Shown here piece after piece: positions 63,401 to 64,000 of a stretch of DNA of 64,000 nucleotides; the stretch's first letter is position 1; each line of letters starts with the position of its first letter. The translations under genes and the position numbers were made by a program. The stretch lies in contig NZ_RQIS01000020.1 in assembly GCF_003837865.1 (NCBI RefSeq), positions 1 through 64,000 of the forward strand, written 5' to 3'. This DNA is from Paraburkholderia dinghuensis. Its GTDB lineage: Bacteria > Pseudomonadota > Gammaproteobacteria > Burkholderiales > Burkholderiaceae. The notes below the pieces were generated by a model that ran no database searches, was not told the origin of the DNA, and saw nothing but the letters and a program-made list of their open reading frames with translations.

Positions 63401-63515
63401 AGACATCGCCGCGCATCGCCTCCCGCAGACGACGCGCGAGCGGCGAGCCGCGATGCGCGGCGCCCGGCACGAGACGCACCGGCTTGACAAGCAAACTGGA
63501 AGGCGACTGGGTCAT
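60486..63515 (-). CDS. FAD- and Fe-S-containing D-2-hydroxyacid dehydrogenase (YdiJ-like)
   Basis: A 1009-residue fusion. Order: FAD-binding PCMH domain (VARSEHAAVLARGAGTSQCGQTV; TIGGMAGNNSCGSRSIEYGNMVHNV) to about 290; FAD-oxidase C-terminal domain to about 540; a ferredoxin-like domain with CVSCKGCRRECPTGVDMAKFK near 655; and a C-terminal GlcF/HdrB-like region with CCGRTFLAAGLVDEAKREARRLLD and SSCCGMAGSFGYEAEHY. This plan is that of YdiJ (D-2-hydroxyglutarate dehydrogenase) and related D-lactate/glycolate oxidases. Catalytic substrate uncertain within 2-hydroxyacids. An MFS transporter gene lies immediately upstream on the same strand, perhaps importing the substrate. Confidence 0.9.
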   Translation of the reverse strand: MTQSPSSLLVKPVRLVPGAAHRGSPLARRLREAMRGDVFFDAASRGRYATDASIYQIMPVGVVVPRDQDDLRATLDVARSEHAAVLARGAGTSQCGQTVAEALVIDTSRWLNRIVDFDANARTVTVEPGIVLDHLNAWLKPHGLWFPVDVSTSAQCTIGGMAGNNSCGSRSIEYGNMVHNVSAIDAILADGTEARFQSLTLPVAADSARLAQIVSGVTHIAQRERAEITERMPKVLRRVAGYNIDLFDCQNPRAYTDDGSANLAHLLVGSEGTLAFSRQITLKLAPLPAHRVLGVISFPTFYQAMDSAQHIVGLRPTAVELVDRTMIELALGNPAFAPVIGKALVGRPDAILLVEFAGDDRSAQLQLLERLEELIGDLGLPGSVVKMPDTGEQKALWDVRKAGLNIMMSMKGDGKPVSFIEDCAVPLEHLAEYTRRLTEVFHRHGTEGTWYAHASVGTLHVRPILDMRRDGAAKMRAIAEEAAELVREYKGAYSGEHGDGLCRGEWVAWQYGPRINEAFGEIKQLFDPDNRFNPDKIVCPPKMDDAHNFRFAPGYRERAMDAALDWSAWNVVRDPLTGAEHEPGSGGDLSGGLAKAVEMCNNNGHCRKFDAGTMCPSYRVTKDEQHVTRGRANTLRLAISGQLGSDGLASDDVKATLDLCVSCKGCRRECPTGVDMAKFKIEARAARAKTYGIGLREKLIAFMPRYAQRAAPFGGWLAAAEHMPLVGAWMKRAVGFAPQRALPRFQEAFLRRASSSAGQPGREVLLFVDTFNNTIEPENARAAQRVLEAAGYRVHFNTREGERPLCCGRTFLAAGLVDEAKREARRLLDTLKPYVDRGVAIVGLEPSCLLTLRDEFLQYGYGEEARRLADSALLFEEFLVREKAAGRFDLALKPLEAKRAWLHGHCHQKAFDALRPVQTVLGWIPGLEIKSIESSCCGMAGSFGYEAEHYAASMAMAELSLLPALREASPGDLVVADGTSCRHQIRDGVDAEPLHVARVLEMALSGARG

Positions 63516-63548
63516 AAGCGATGCGAAATTAATTAGCGTCTCGACGCA

Positions 63549-64000
63549 TCAGGCGCGCTGTTGCGAAGCCGCGATCTCGCCTGCAGTGCTGGTCGCCTCG
63601 AAGCGATCGCCCGGACGCATACGGAACGCGAGCACCACACCCACCGCCATCAGCGCCATGCTGCCGACAAACGGCAGTTGCCAGTTATGCGTCGCATCGA
63701 TCACGAACCCCGACAGCACGGGCGAGATAATCGCCGCGAGCGCCGACCCGGTGTTCATGATGCCGCTTGCCGTGCCCGCGTATTGCGGCGCGATGTCCAT
63801 CGGAATCGCCCACATCGGCCCGATGGTCATCTCCGCGAAGAAGAAGCCCGCCGAGAGGCACAGGACCGACACGATCAGATCGTGCGTGAACATGAGCGGC
63901 ACGAGCGAAAGCAGCGTCAGCAGCATGCACACCGACACCATCAAGCTGCGCGCGCGGTTGAGGTTACCCGTGCGCGCGTAGAGCCAGTCGGTCACGGTAC
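63549..64000 (-). CDS. MFS transporter, C-terminal part (5' end outside window)
   Basis: The last 150 residues of a major facilitator superfamily transporter. TM segments are visible in SLMVSVCMLLTLLSLVPLMF, IVSVLCLSAGFFFAEMTIGPMWAIPMDIAPQ, GIMNTGSALAAIISPVLSGFVID and LPFVGSMALMAVGVVLAF. PQYAGTASGIMNTGSALA is typical of the anion:cation symporter/phthalate permease group (organic acid uptake). It ends 33 bp upstream of the FAD/Fe-S dehydrogenase start, suggesting one operon for uptake and oxidation of a hydroxyacid. The start lies beyond the right edge. Confidence 0.85.
   Translation of the reverse strand, partial: TVTDWLYARTGNLNRARSLMVSVCMLLTLLSLVPLMFTHDLIVSVLCLSAGFFFAEMTIGPMWAIPMDIAPQYAGTASGIMNTGSALAAIISPVLSGFVIDATHNWQLPFVGSMALMAVGVVLAFRMRPGDRFEATSTAGEIAASQQRA

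Overview
High G+C, compact, mostly single-gene or short-operon DNA with Burkholderiaceae-type families throughout: HupB-like HU, a CSS-EAL phosphodiesterase, KfrA-type protein, DUF1326/DUF2182 pair, ROK-regulated ribose/fructose-type ABC transporter, YdiJ-type FAD/Fe-S dehydrogenase. The closest guess is a Paraburkholderia/Caballeronia-like betaproteobacterial chromosome or chromid. This is an inference from gene content; no rRNA, tRNA or replication origin was found. About 47 protein genes are supported, plus several decayed ones.

Layout. 0-0.2 kb: 3' end of an IS2-type (IS3 family) insertion sequence. 0.5-3.5 kb: DUF1326/DUF2182 pair, histidine phosphatase, HU protein. 3.7-7.0 kb: a leftward glutamate-amine ligase / cupin-XRE regulator / FAD amine oxidase operon resembling the Puu pathway. 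7.3-11 kb: small exported proteins, a cupredoxin and a decayed integrase. 11.2-21.4 kb: Na/Pi cotransporter, HtrA/Deg protease, HpnL-like membrane protein with a radical SAM partner, P-type cation ATPase, GalU. 22.5-25 kb: diguanylate cyclase and a KfrA-type coiled-coil protein. 25.6-28.8 kb: a compact cassette of a diiron (ferritin-like) oxygenase, a 2Fe-2S/FAD reductase and a PaaX regulator. 29.5-32.8 kb: a ribbon-helix-helix protein with histone-like tail, DUF1697, an exported protein, YciI. 33.2-38.1 kb: ROK regulator and sugar ABC transporter under a perfect 33-bp palindrome. 38.1-41.7 kb: c-di-GMP phosphodiesterase and cyclase. 42-44 kb: an ECF sigma factor gene overlapped on both sides by anti-sigma-like genes.

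44.6-51.5 kb is an accessory segment. It holds GIY-YIG, an integrase 3' relic, larC, a Tat-exported aldo/keto reductase, larE, larB, a broken nickel permease and an intact short tyrosine recombinase. The lar genes make the nickel-pincer nucleotide cofactor, yet no LarA-type apoenzyme is in view. 51.7-64 kb: 2OG-oxygenase-like protein, DUF1330, LysR regulator, secreted BNR/Asp-box protein, NrdB without NrdA, ThiM, a membrane J-domain protein, a 1009-residue FAD/Fe-S D-2-hydroxyacid dehydrogenase and the end of an MFS transporter.

The strongest candidates for new biology are the recombinase-bracketed lar/nickel island, the diiron oxygenase-reductase-PaaX cassette with its repeated GTGATAC/GTATCAC sites, and the RHH protein preceded by two tandem 8-bp palindromes resembling MetJ-style operators. 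All functional assignments come from reading motifs; no database search was run.
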